Assembly: GCA_964639525.1 (NCBI GenBank) | Contig: CAZXDS010000010.1 | Coordinates: forward strand, 1 to 34,963 | From: CAZXDS01 sp964639525 | GTDB lineage: Bacteria; Bacteroidota; Ignavibacteria; Ignavibacteriales; Melioribacteraceae | Direction: 5' to 3' | DNA length: 34,963 bases | Shown here: positions 26,899 through 34,963 of the stretch, one piece after another | Layout: each line of letters starts with the position of its first letter | How positions within the stretch are numbered: position 1 is the first letter of the stretch | Made by a program: the position numbers and the translations under genes | The notes under the pieces: generated by a model | The model's input: only the letters and a program-made list of their open reading frames with translations | Database searches by the model: none | Told to the model about the DNA's origin: nothing

Positions 26899-27966
26899 TT
26901 ATAAAAGTTCTTCAATATTTTTCATTTTTAAATAATCAACTACCGATTTAACATCTTGGGCGTTGTTACGATTGCAAACGAGTAAAGCATTTTTAGTATT
27001 GATTACAATCATATTTTTTGCACCGATTATAGCCGTAAACTTTTGAGGTGAAAAGACATAGTTGTCTTGTGACTCCATTGAATAAACATCACCTACGAAC
27101 GCATTATCGTTTTCATCTTTATCTGATAATTGATAAACCGCTTCCCAACTGCCAACATCGTTCCATCCAAAATCACCTTTCGCCAAAAATACATCTTTTG
27201 ACTTTTCCATAACTCCATAATCAATTGAAATACTTTTTAGTTGCCCGTAAACATTTTTCAGTACAGAATCAAAATTAGAAGTTCCAATAGATTTTTCAAT
27301 CTTTTTAACTCCGTTATATAAATCAGGAAGGTGCTTTTCAATTTCTCTTAATATTGCTTGAACGTGCCAAATGAACATTCCTGAATTCCATAGAAAATCA
27401 CCGGTTTTCAGAAAACGTTTTGCGGTTCTAAGATTTGGTTTTTCAGCAAAATTAATAACTTTGTAAGCTCCGTTCTCAATACTATTTTCGTCAAATTGAA
27501 TATATCCATAACCGGTTTCAGGATGAGTAGGAGTAATTCCTATAGTTCCAAGTCCTTTTGATTTATAAGCAAAATCAGCAGCTTTCTTTAACGTATTTTG
27601 AAAATCCTCAACATCCCCAATTAAATGATCGGCTGGGAATGTTAACATGATTGCATCCTCATCCTTCCGATTCACTAAAACAGATGCAAGCCCAATTGCA
27701 GCGGCAGTATTTTTGCCAAATGGTTCAGCAATTATATTCTCTTCCGGAATTCGTGGTAATTGCTCTTTTAGTTTGTCTTTTTGAATTTTATTTGTAATAA
27801 TAATGATATTATTTTGTGGCACTAACCCAACTAATCTGTTTACGGTGTCCTGAATCATTGTGTTTTCACCAAATATTCGGAGAAGCTGTTTCGGCTTCCT
27901 CTTTTTACTTCGTGGCCAAAATCTTGAACCAATACCGCCAGCCATAATTATTGCATATAATTTCAT
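26899..27966 (-). CDS. manC: Mannose-1-phosphate guanylyltransferase
   Basis: 355 aa, the size of the monofunctional enzyme (no C-terminal isomerase domain). It makes GDP-mannose from GTP and mannose-1-phosphate for glycan synthesis. Nucleotide-binding signature MAGGIGSRFWPRSKKRKPKQ (residues 9-28), EPFGKNTAAAIGLA, FPADHLIGD, PETGYGYIQFD, NFAEKPN, FLWNSGMFIW, IDYGVMEKS and GWNDVGSWEA are all typical. ATG 27966 has AAGGG a few nt upstream and overlaps the stop of the unknown 303-aa gene by 4 bp. Confidence 0.94.
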   Translation of the reverse strand: MKLYAIIMAGGIGSRFWPRSKKRKPKQLLRIFGENTMIQDTVNRLVGLVPQNNIIIITNKIQKDKLKEQLPRIPEENIIAEPFGKNTAAAIGLASVLVNRKDEDAIMLTFPADHLIGDVEDFQNTLKKAADFAYKSKGLGTIGITPTHPETGYGYIQFDENSIENGAYKVINFAEKPNLRTAKRFLKTGDFLWNSGMFIWHVQAILREIEKHLPDLYNGVKKIEKSIGTSNFDSVLKNVYGQLKSISIDYGVMEKSKDVFLAKGDFGWNDVGSWEAVYQLSDKDENDNAFVGDVYSMESQDNYVFSPQKFTAIIGAKNMIVINTKNALLVCNRNNAQDVKSVVDYLKMKNIEELL

Positions 27967-28874
27967 GTTGTCCCTTTAACTTTTACAATAGTTTGTAATT
28001 CCACTCGAAATATTTCCGCACGTTTTAAATAATTTGAAATATCAACATCTTTTTCTCTTACCGCCGCAACTATTACAATTAAACAAGCTCGAATATTTTC
28101 AATTGTATCAGAATTAATTTCCAGTTCACTACTAATTATCAATTGAAAAGCACTAACAATTATAGAGTGCATTTCAGATAGAAGATTAAAACCATATTCT
28201 TTTGACAAATCAGAATTACTTTTTAAAATGTTTATTTTTTCAATTATTTCAGAATTGTCAAAGTCATTTTCCAAAATCCTTTTTAAGAATTCTTCAATAT
28301 CTTTAATTGGTGTTACAATATTACTTTCAAATTCATCATAGTCAAAACCTGCTTGCTTTACTTCATTAGGTTCACTTAATATTAAATCTTCTTTTATTAT
28401 TTTATTTTCTTGTAATTGACTATTTAATTTTATATTATTTAATTTATTATCAACATCCGATTTATTTTGATACCTATCCAGTATTTCTGATTGCGGGGCT
28501 TTTATAGCAACATCAACCTCTTTTTTAGAATCATCAATTCTATCCATTATTTCTCTAAAAGAAACTGAGGTAACAGTATCTAATAAATTACTGAATTCAA
28601 TCACTAAAGAATGGCTCTGTTCCTTAAACATTTCGGTTAGGTTTAAAAAATCAATCGAATCTGACGTAATAAACTCATAAAGTTTTCCGAGTTTGATTGC
28701 TAATTTGGAAAGCTCTGTAACTTTTTTCATTTGAATAATTACATTTTCAATATTATCTGTTTGACTTAAAAAGTTTTTCAGTATTGAGATAATTTCAATT
28801 TTTTCAGAACTCAAGCGTAGATTATTTGCAGCTATAACTATTGACTGAATTATATATTGATTTGTAATATTCAT
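27963..28874 (-). CDS. Unknown alpha-helical cytoplasmic protein
   Basis: 303 aa, not recognised. It has no signal peptide, no TM segment and no Cys-rich or nucleotide-binding motif. It is highly charged and predicted helical throughout by eye: residues 1-120 and 180-303 look like helical bundles, joined by a polar linker (about 125-175) rich in N, K, D and S. It overlaps the mannose-1-phosphate guanylyltransferase gene by 4 bp and starts 13 nt after the dipeptidase stop, so it is co-transcribed. A regulatory or scaffold role beside the sugar-nucleotide enzyme is possible, but nothing in the sequence shows it. Confidence 0.75.
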   Translation of the reverse strand: MNITNQYIIQSIVIAANNLRLSSEKIEIISILKNFLSQTDNIENVIIQMKKVTELSKLAIKLGKLYEFITSDSIDFLNLTEMFKEQSHSLVIEFSNLLDTVTSVSFREIMDRIDDSKKEVDVAIKAPQSEILDRYQNKSDVDNKLNNIKLNSQLQENKIIKEDLILSEPNEVKQAGFDYDEFESNIVTPIKDIEEFLKRILENDFDNSEIIEKINILKSNSDLSKEYGFNLLSEMHSIIVSAFQLIISSELEINSDTIENIRACLIVIVAAVREKDVDISNYLKRAEIFRVELQTIVKVKGTT

Positions 28875-28887
28875 TAATAAATCATCA

Positions 28888-30087
28888 TTATTTATCTGTT
28901 GCCATTGATTGTATTTCGTTCCAAACTCGAAGGAAATTTCCGGAACATACTTTTTGAATATCTTCTTCAGAATAACCTCTTTTCAGCAATTCATAAATTA
29001 GGTTCGGGTACATCGAAACATCTTTTAATCCGGTTGGTAACGAATCTCCAACGCCGTCAAAATCAGAACCGATTCCGACATAATCTATACCAACCAGTTT
29101 TACAACGTGGTCAATATGGTCGGCAACTTCCGATACATCGGCATAACCGTAGGAATGTTCTTTTCTGTATTTATGTTCAAATTCGTCAGCTTTTTCCCGC
29201 GATAGATTATGCTCACCCAAATAATTTTTAATCACAGCTGAAATATCTTTCCTCTTCTGATTAATTTCACCGCTGATAAATGCGGAGCCGAACGTAATTT
29301 GTATTACTCCGCCGTTTTGGGCAAGAGCTTTAATCATATCATCACTCATATTACGTTCAAAGCCTGGGGTAAAATATCTGCACGAAGAATGCGATGCAAT
29401 TACAGGTGAATTTGTAATTCTCAAAACATCATAAAATGTTTCATCCGATACATGTGAAATATCAATCATCATCCCGATCTTGTTCATTGCTGCAATTAAT
29501 TCTTTTCCAAACGGACTGAGACCGTGCCACTTTCTTTCCGTATCGTAAGATGAATCACCGATATGATTATTTTTTGAATGCGTTAATGTAATATATCTGA
29601 TTCCCTGCTTGTAAAAATATTTCAGATTATCTAACTTACTTTCAATCGGCGTACCGTTTTCCATTCCCATTGGAAGTGATATTTTTCCGGCTGCAAAATT
29701 ATCCACAACATCCTTTGGTGAGTTTGCCAATGCAAATTTATCGGGATGTTCACTAACAATCTGTTTTACCATAGCAATTAATGTATCTGCAAGTTCTTTT
29801 CCGCCACCGCTTTTTTCATATTTTGCAGGAATGTAAATTGACATAAACGGGGCGTTCAATCCGCCTTTAACCGCACGCGGATAATCTAAATTACCGTCTT
29901 TTGTTGCTACGGAAATATCTTCCATTTTATGATAAAGTCGATACGGAACATCAATATGAGTATCAGCAATAATAAATTTCTTGGCGAGTAATTCGGCTTT
30001 CTTTTTCAACTTATCATCCTTATCTGTATTTGCAATAATTGGTATAAACAAACTTAACAATAACAAAGGAATTAAATATTTATGCAT
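28888..30087 (-). CDS. Exported membrane-dipeptidase family (M19) peptidase
   Basis: 399 aa with a signal peptide (MHKYLIPLLLLSLFIPIIA). The zinc-dependent renal-dipeptidase fold is clear. ADTHIDVPYRL has the HxD ligands, PMGMENG the bridging Glu, ITLTHSKNNHIGDSS follows, then MIDISHVSDETF and IASHSSCRYF (His ligands) and IGSDFDGVGD (catalytic-side Asp). It hydrolyses dipeptides, including D-containing ones, outside the cytoplasmic membrane. The POT/MFS-type transporter two genes upstream makes a peptide-uptake role plausible. Confidence 0.93.
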   Translation of the reverse strand: MHKYLIPLLLLSLFIPIIANTDKDDKLKKKAELLAKKFIIADTHIDVPYRLYHKMEDISVATKDGNLDYPRAVKGGLNAPFMSIYIPAKYEKSGGGKELADTLIAMVKQIVSEHPDKFALANSPKDVVDNFAAGKISLPMGMENGTPIESKLDNLKYFYKQGIRYITLTHSKNNHIGDSSYDTERKWHGLSPFGKELIAAMNKIGMMIDISHVSDETFYDVLRITNSPVIASHSSCRYFTPGFERNMSDDMIKALAQNGGVIQITFGSAFISGEINQKRKDISAVIKNYLGEHNLSREKADEFEHKYRKEHSYGYADVSEVADHIDHVVKLVGIDYVGIGSDFDGVGDSLPTGLKDVSMYPNLIYELLKRGYSEEDIQKVCSGNFLRVWNEIQSMATDK

Positions 30088-30200
30088 AATCTATCTTTAT
30101 TTATTTGAATAAAATTATTTTTTTTCTAAACCTACAAATTATAAATCAGCAATCACATTAAACAATTACTATTAGAATGCTGTGAATAATCCTATTTTGT

Positions 30201-30274
30201 CATCCTGTCCGGCAGCTGCCGGATTATTTCAGAATCCCAATTAAAGAATAGATGCTGAAATAAATTCAGCACGA
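30201..30274. repeat. Intergenic double-palindrome element
   Basis: Holds the perfect 14-bp palindrome CCGGCAGCTGCCGG (30209-30222) inside GTCATCCTGTCCGG, and the hairpin TGCTGAA-ATAAA-TTCAGCA (30253-30271). The layout (TCATCCTG ... TTCAGCACGAC) looks like the short dispersed palindromic elements common between genes in Bacteroidota genomes. Only one copy is in this window, so repeat status is inferred. Confidence 0.5.
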
Positions 30275-30317
30275 CCGTATATTTTGGGTTATTCAGAGCC
30301 TTCTATTATTAATCATT

Positions 30318-31039
30318 CTAATTTTGATTATCCGGAATCTTTTTTAATAATAAAACTCTTCTTCCCAATTTTATCAGAATATATCTTATGTTATCTTTAT
30401 TAACATNNNNNNNNNNNNNNNNNNNNNNNNNNNNNNNNNNNNNNNNNNNNNNNNNNNNNNNNNNNNNNNNNNNNNNNNNNNNNNNNNNNNNNNNNNNNNN
30501 NNNNNNAAAACTCTTCTTCCCAATTTTATCAGAATATATCTTATGTTATCTTTATTAACATTTTGAGGATTCCCCATTCTTGTATCATTATTAAGAATAT
30601 GCCTTGTAAGAGATGCCCCGTTAGAATCATCAAATCTTTGGTTAAAATTAAGAACATAATCATTCGGTAATTTTAGAATAAGTTCTACTTCCGAATTAGG
30701 CTTTATTGAAGAATGGGAAAAGTACTTATCTCTTTTCCCCTTTTCTAAAATATATTTATTCTCATTAGTAATGATAATAAATTGGTCCAAATTATAATTC
30801 ATTGGAACACTTTGCATGGAAGTATTTACAATCTTAATTCTCACATCTTCAACACCAATATCAGCCCAAGCGGATATTTTTGGCTCCATATCGGCACTGC
30901 TCTGATAAGTTACCCCATCTAATTCACTATACTTAACAATATTAAAGTGTTGTTCCTCGTCGGGATTCATTTGAATTCCAAAGAAATCATTAATTGGATT
31001 CGAAGATGCACAGGAAATTAGAACAAACATACTTAACAT
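30318..31039 (-). CDS. Small lipoprotein of unknown function, interrupted by a false assembly gap
   Basis: As given, the frame runs into 100 Ns at 30506. The 55 bp after the N-run (30507-30561) repeat the 55 bp before it (30352-30406), so merging them restores one gene: ...IKLGRRV continues as LLLKKIPDNQN and stops at TAG 30318-30320. The merged product is about 190 aa from ATG 31039. The N-terminus MLSMFVLISC is a lipobox (Cys10), giving an envelope lipoprotein. The mature part looks all-beta: GVEDVRIKIVNTS, FIIITNENKY, and IKPNSEVELILKLP resemble a DUF-type Ig-like fold. A better start may be ATA 31069 (IKKILFYLLI before the ATG), which has GGAGG 4 nt upstream and supplies the missing basic n-region. 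It lies 49 nt after the transporter gene. Confidence 0.75.
30352..30561. repeat. 55-bp identical contig-end overlap flanking the N gap
   Basis: 30352-30406 and 30507-30561 are identical over 55 bp and directly abut the two sides of the N-run. This is the pattern left when a scaffolder fails to merge overlapping contigs; it is not a biological repeat. Confidence 0.92.
30407..30506. other. Assembly gap, 100 Ns
   Basis: Exactly 100 N, the conventional size for a gap of unknown length. Because the flanks overlap, the real gap size is probably minus 55 bp. Confidence 0.98.
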
Positions 31040-31087
31040 AATTAAAAGATAAAAAAGTATCTTTTTTATAAATCCTCCAATAAATAA

Positions 31088-32728
31088 TTAACTTTCGTGT
31101 TTTACTTTAAACCCTTTCATCATCCATTTTTTAGCAAGCATTAAACTAATTGGTGTTATAATTGCAATCAATCCGTAAATAAACCACATTGTCCCTGTGC
31201 TCATATCTTCAGGCAAAACACCTTTCGGACAATATTTTTCAAGGAAATAACCGGAGTAAAATCCTGTAAATACTTTATCCAAAAACCACGGGAACTGCCC
31301 GACACCCATATATAAACCTACTTTCCCTTCGGGAGCAATTTCTGCAATCCATTGTAAAAATCTTGGCGACCACATTGCTTCACCGATTGTCATTCCCAAA
31401 ACATAAATCAAAAACAAATAAATATTTGGTCCGAATGCCAATAAGAATGTCGGTAATGCCATCACCATTGTTCCGTAAATCATCATTTTATAAACATCAG
31501 CTTTGGCTGTCAATCCGGCAATTATTGGTGTAAGAACAAAGATTAAAATAGGATTCAAATTTGAAAATACTTCAAAATATTGACTGAGTACTGTTCCTTG
31601 AAAAGCTCTATCAAGATAATATGGGAGCGTTAGCCAATTGTGCGCAAATAATGTTTGAACAGGAATGAGAATAAATACAAAAAAAGTAAAACGTTTATCT
31701 TGGAACGGATGATAAGGACGCTGTTTAACATATTCAATAAATGCAGCAACTGCCAATAAAATACTTAGAATTAGTGCAGTATCTATATGAAAAGCAGAAC
31801 CAAATAAAGAGAAATCAAATATCAAATTAAACGAACTTTTAAGCACAACATCAGAAAGCATAAATAGCACAACTGCAAAAACTGTAAAAAGGACTAATGG
31901 AATGTTGTTGATTTTTACATCGGGGATAACATCTTTTTTCTCTGCATCATCCTCTTCTTCTTTCCCTTCATCTTTTGCATTTGCAGCTTTTACTCTTGCG
32001 ATAGCATCTTTATCCGATTTACGTGTTATCAGTACAACAGTCAGCAGTAAAGAAAGTCCGGTTAGAACAACATAGACCCAAAAAACGGCGGTAAGTCCGT
32101 TTGGCGGAAAAATATTTTCAAAACTGTGGCGTGTAAACGAAGAAATAAATCCGGACAGAAAAGCACCGAGATTCATTAGCCCGTATATAACAGCGTAACC
32201 CATTGCAGCAGTTTTTTTGGTAGTATATTTTTTCACACCGGCATATGCAGCGGGCTGAAACAATCCGTAAGCTGTTACCATTAGCAGCAAACCTGCAATC
32301 ATAATAAAGAACATCGGCGACCAAAGTCCGTGTCCAAAATTAAACGAACCGGAAAGTGCTACAATTATTCTCCCGGCAATCATCATAATAAAAGACAGCA
32401 CAAGTGATTTTCGCACACCGAGTTTATCTGACCAGCCACCGAGTACAAGCATTGCAAAAGTAATACCGCCCGTAACAAAGCTATAAATTAATCCCGCTTG
32501 TGCATCTGTAACACCAAGGTTTTCGGAAGCAAATTTCCCGAGAATTGTTAAAATACCAAAATAAACCAAGCCTTCAACAATGTAAGGAACGTTAATCCCC
32601 CACAGTGCTTTTGGTGCTTTGAAAAAAGCTACGAAAGTATCTTTCAGTTCCTTAAATGAATCGTTGATTACATCACTAAAAGTTTTTTTTACTTTTTCTT
32701 CATTTTTTTCTTCCACAGGTTCTTCCAT
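31088..32728 (-). CDS. POT/MFS-type membrane transporter, probably peptides
   Basis: 546 aa, 12 or more TM helices. A cytoplasmic N-terminal extension of about 45 charged residues leads to PYIVEGLVYFGI, which sits where the POT family has ExxERFxYYG but lacks the Arg. The MFS loop 2-3 motif is GGWSDKLGVRKSL. YGLMNLGAFLSGFI recalls the POT NLG segment. A middle loop at about residues 245-270 is very acidic (KEEEDDAEKK). The start ATG 32728 has GGAG 8 nt upstream. The M19 dipeptidase two genes downstream supports a peptide or dipeptide substrate, driven by protons, but the weak POT signature leaves other MFS substrates open. The REP-like array lies just upstream, and probably its promoter too. 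Confidence 0.85.
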   Translation of the reverse strand: MEEPVEEKNEEKVKKTFSDVINDSFKELKDTFVAFFKAPKALWGINVPYIVEGLVYFGILTILGKFASENLGVTDAQAGLIYSFVTGGITFAMLVLGGWSDKLGVRKSLVLSFIMMIAGRIIVALSGSFNFGHGLWSPMFFIMIAGLLLMVTAYGLFQPAAYAGVKKYTTKKTAAMGYAVIYGLMNLGAFLSGFISSFTRHSFENIFPPNGLTAVFWVYVVLTGLSLLLTVVLITRKSDKDAIARVKAANAKDEGKEEEDDAEKKDVIPDVKINNIPLVLFTVFAVVLFMLSDVVLKSSFNLIFDFSLFGSAFHIDTALILSILLAVAAFIEYVKQRPYHPFQDKRFTFFVFILIPVQTLFAHNWLTLPYYLDRAFQGTVLSQYFEVFSNLNPILIFVLTPIIAGLTAKADVYKMMIYGTMVMALPTFLLAFGPNIYLFLIYVLGMTIGEAMWSPRFLQWIAEIAPEGKVGLYMGVGQFPWFLDKVFTGFYSGYFLEKYCPKGVLPEDMSTGTMWFIYGLIAIITPISLMLAKKWMMKGFKVKHES

Positions 32729-32770
32729 AAATTATCTCCGGATAAGATTGTTAAACAATATTTATTAAAA

Positions 32771-33202
32771 ACATTGAACTACTACGTAGTTCCGTCATCT
32801 TGTTGCTATCTTTTCTTCTACAAATATTGAACTACTATGCAGTTCATTCCCTTTCTTTATCAACAAACTTTGAACCACTAAAGCGGTACTTCATAGTGCA
32901 CAATTTAATTATCGAGCAAATTAATAACATTTCAAATTATTTGTATAAGAATATTTTCCCCATTCTATAAAATAATTCGGTGATTATTTATTAATAACCA
33001 CGTTAGTGGTTAAATATTTGTAAAAAATAGATGACAATATTATTAGAACTGCGTAGCAGTTCAATGTTATTTATTTTTTATTTATTGTGCTAATTTCAAA
33101 AAAAACTTTACAAAATATTTAACCATTTTAACATTGAACTACTACGTAGTTCATTTGTATTTATTTTTTTATTTTTCAAACATTGAACCGCTAACGCGGT
33201 TC
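32771..33202. repeat. REP-like palindrome array left of the Y1 transposase gene
   Basis: Two related hairpin types occur in both orientations. Type 1 is ATTGAACTRC-TAC-GYAGTTC: 32776-32792 (plus), 32829-32845 (plus, one mismatch), 33046-33062 (minus, with GCGTAGC centre), 33136-33152 (plus). Type 2 has AACCRC-TAAC-GYGGTT: 32872-32892 (plus, decayed), 32995-33012 (minus), 33185-33202 (plus). Apart from the first solo type 1, they occur as type1-type2 pairs about 65-72 bp long. Most copies keep CATTG or TATTG just 5' of the stem. The spacer 32729-33216 holds nothing else recognisable. Confidence 0.85.
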
Positions 33203-33216
33203 TTTATTCCTCTGCA

Positions 33217-33669
33217 TTATTTAATATCAAATAAGTATTTATCATTATATTGAACACTGAATTTTCTCATAAAGTCTTCATACTCCTCATTAAAAGAATA
33301 TTTTTGGTGATGTTTCTCTTGGTGCATAATATATTTTACTACTCTATCAATTTGTGAACGACTATAAGAAAACGCTCCAAATCCTTCTTGCCAGTTAAAT
33401 TGAGTTTTATTCCATTCTTTGATTTTTTCTGTAGAAGCAATTTTAATATCCTTTACCATATCAGAGATACATATAGATGGATTAAGTCCAACAAATATAT
33501 GTATATGGTCGGACACAGAATTTATCGCAATCAGTTTACATTTTTTATTTGTTATGATTCCTGTTATATATTTGTGTAATTCATCTTTTTTATTAATTGG
33601 TAAAAGATGTTCCCGATTTCTTACAGAAAAAATTATCTGAATATAAATTTGATGATAAGTATTTGCCAT
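33217..33669 (-). CDS. Y1 (HUH) transposase, IS200/IS605-like, REP-associated (RAYT) type
   Basis: 150 aa from ATG 33669 (MANTYHQIYIQIIFSVRNRE, the usual family start); an upstream ATG at 33723 would add a low-complexity leader. The HUH motif is His55-Ile-His57 in SDHIHIFVG. The catalytic Tyr is most likely Tyr113 in VVKYIMHQEKHH, with Gln117 giving the Y-x3-Q pattern of IS608 TnpA. WQEGFGAFSYSRSQ is the conserved block before it. All catalytic residues are intact. Such enzymes cut and join single-stranded DNA at hairpins. The gene sits between inverted hairpin pairs (33136-33202 and 33741-33809). No tnpB is present. Confidence 0.9.
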   Translation of the reverse strand: MANTYHQIYIQIIFSVRNREHLLPINKKDELHKYITGIITNKKCKLIAINSVSDHIHIFVGLNPSICISDMVKDIKIASTEKIKEWNKTQFNWQEGFGAFSYSRSQIDRVVKYIMHQEKHHQKYSFNEEYEDFMRKFSVQYNDKYLFDIK

Positions 33670-33740
33670 TTTTTTTTTATTCAATAAAATAATATAATTG
33701 ATTATTATTAATTGTAATAACAATTATTTCAATTAACGTA

Positions 33741-33809
33741 TAACCACGTTAGTGGTTAAATACTTGTAAAGAAGGCAACAAAAAATATTTCAGAACTGCG
33801 TAGCAGTTC
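33741..33809. repeat. REP-like hairpin pair right of the Y1 transposase gene
   Basis: Type 2 in minus orientation (TAACCAC-GTTA-GTGGTTA, 33741-33758) and type 1 in minus orientation (GAACTGC-GTA-GCAGTTC, 33793-33809). The pair is nearly the same as the minus pair at 32995-33062, including the linker start AAATA.TTGTAAA, and is inverted relative to 33136-33202. It ends 35 bp before the murB stop and could also act as its terminator. Confidence 0.85.
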
Positions 33810-33844
33810 AATATTTTATTCGCAATATTATAACTTAGGTAAAT

Positions 33845-34861
33845 TTAAACAATATTTACTTCTTCATTTAATTTTATGTTAAACTTACTTAAAACTTTTC
33901 TTTTTATTATTTTAGAAAATTCATAAATGTTACTTCCACTTGCATTTCCATTATTTATAATTATTAATGAGTGATTTTTGAAAGTACCGGTGTTGCCGTA
34001 AATTATCCCTTTCATTCCAACAGCTTCAATTAATTTGGCTGCTGATATTTTTACGTTATTTGTATTTGTGCCAAAGTACGTGATGTTGGGAAATTGTTTA
34101 TGAAACCGCACGAAATCAGTTTTGCTCAAAATTGGATTCTTAAAAAAACTTCCGGCGTTTCCCAGTTTAGAAACATCCGGTAATTTGGATTTCCTTGTTT
34201 CAATTATAAACTTACGTATATTATTAAGTTTTACTTTTTCAATTGGAATATTTGCGAATTTTTTATTCAATAATTGATATGATAAGTTTGGCTTTTTGAT
34301 TTTTACCAAGTTAAGAATAATGTCAGTTATTACGAATTTATTTTTAAACTTATTTTTAAAAATACTATCTCTGTAACCAAATTCACAATCTTTATTTGAA
34401 ATATTTTTTGTAGTAAAATCATTAAAATTAAATATCTCAACTGAATCCAAAACATCTTTTAATTCAGTTCCGTAAGCTCCAATATTCTGAATCGGTGCAG
34501 CACCGGCAGTTCCCGGAATCAACGAAAGATTTTCAATTCCCCATAAATTATTTGCGACAGCATATTTAACGACGTTATCCCAAATTACACCTGCACCTAC
34601 TTTTAATTGAGTGAATGTGTCAGTCTCAGTAATTATATTTATCCCGAAAATATTATTTTTAAGTACTGCACCGGGATAATCTTTAGTGAATAAAATATTA
34701 CTTCCGCTACCGAGTATTAAAATCTCACATTTCTTTTCGTTAAATAACTGAAGTAATTCTTTTAGTTGTTTATTGCTTTCAAACTCGGCAAAATATCTTG
34801 CGATTACATCAACACCAAACGTGTTTACATTTTTTAGTGAGTGGTTTTCTAATATCTTCAT
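33845..34861 (-). CDS. murB: UDP-N-acetylenolpyruvoylglucosamine reductase
   Basis: 338 aa, type I MurB size (E. coli 342). It reduces enolpyruvyl-UDP-GlcNAc to UDP-MurNAc with NADPH and FAD, the second committed step of peptidoglycan synthesis. Start HSLKNVNTFGVD and the FAD site ILGSGSNILF are family features, as are WGIENLSLIPGTAGAAPIQNIGAYG, FGYRDSIFKNKF (catalytic-side Arg), NAGSFFKNP (proton-donor Ser), and the C-terminal LNEEVNIV with the final Glu. Start ATG 34861 is the only good one. It is read toward the REP array. Confidence 0.96.
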   Translation of the reverse strand: MKILENHSLKNVNTFGVDVIARYFAEFESNKQLKELLQLFNEKKCEILILGSGSNILFTKDYPGAVLKNNIFGINIITETDTFTQLKVGAGVIWDNVVKYAVANNLWGIENLSLIPGTAGAAPIQNIGAYGTELKDVLDSVEIFNFNDFTTKNISNKDCEFGYRDSIFKNKFKNKFVITDIILNLVKIKKPNLSYQLLNKKFANIPIEKVKLNNIRKFIIETRKSKLPDVSKLGNAGSFFKNPILSKTDFVRFHKQFPNITYFGTNTNNVKISAAKLIEAVGMKGIIYGNTGTFKNHSLIIINNGNASGSNIYEFSKIIKRKVLSKFNIKLNEEVNIV

Positions 34862-34963
34862 TTAATGTATTAATAACTAATAATTGAATTACGAATATAT
34901 TAAAATTAATGAGTATAATATCTCATTTTGAGCTAAGTCAATATTCGTGAGATAACGGCAAAC

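Noticed and set aside
30386..31039. ORF running through the N gap
   Set aside because: The N-run is a scaffolding artefact; the real end is at 30318 after merging the 55-bp overlap.
32771..33809. CRISPR array
   Set aside because: Repeats are short palindromes in both orientations with irregular spacing and no cas genes.

Overview
The window is AT-rich bacterial chromosome. Its gene families suggest a Bacteroidota/Ignavibacteria-type organism, which is an inference because no rRNA or other taxonomic marker is present. Supporting signs are a GldL-like motor protein, a giant protein made of Kre9/KNH-type Ig-like repeats, a GWxTD-domain protein, signal peptides ending in -Q, and patchy use of Shine-Dalgarno sites.

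Region 1 (15979 down to the left edge, minus strand) is one tightly packed eight-gene operon with gaps of 31 bp or less. In transcription order it encodes: a GldL-like two-TM motor subunit (15458-15979); a single-TM GldM-N-like protein (14824-15426); an exported protein that could be the detached periplasmic part of GldM (13747-14808); two copies of a tandem pair of exported, probably outer-membrane beta-barrel proteins (A1 12208-13725, B1 10836-12206, A2 9317-10810, B2 7918-9312); and a giant secreted protein (7899 to beyond base 1, at least 2633 aa) with 28 visible repeats of about 93 aa. No GldK, GldN, Sov/SprA or PorV gene is seen. The layout (proton-type motor, envelope proteins, huge repetitive surface protein) recalls the GldLM/SprB arrangement of gliding bacteria. 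It is the best candidate here for an undescribed system.

Region 2 (16070-17903, plus strand) has an AT-rich spacer of about 480 bp, tRNA-Arg(ACG) with a terminator, tadA (whose enzyme edits exactly that tRNA) and adk.

Region 3 (17906-28874, minus strand) is mostly housekeeping: ftsE, a methyltransferase, pdxA, a GWxTD protein, rho, folC-pyrD-pyrK (overlapping), an RpiB-like protein without the usual catalytic Cys, a mannose-1-phosphate guanylyltransferase and an unknown helical protein. A perfect 39-bp palindrome lies between pyrK and the rpiB-like gene.

Region 4 (28888-32728, minus strand) pairs an exported M19 dipeptidase with a POT/MFS-type transporter, which suggests peptide scavenging. 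Between them is a small lipoprotein gene cut by a 100-N assembly gap. The gap flanks are identical over 55 bp, so the gap is almost certainly false and the gene can be rebuilt.

Region 5 (32771-33809) is a REP-like palindrome array in both orientations around a Y1 (IS200/IS605-like, RAYT-type) transposase. It is followed by murB (33845-34861). No CRISPR array, rRNA or prophage was seen.
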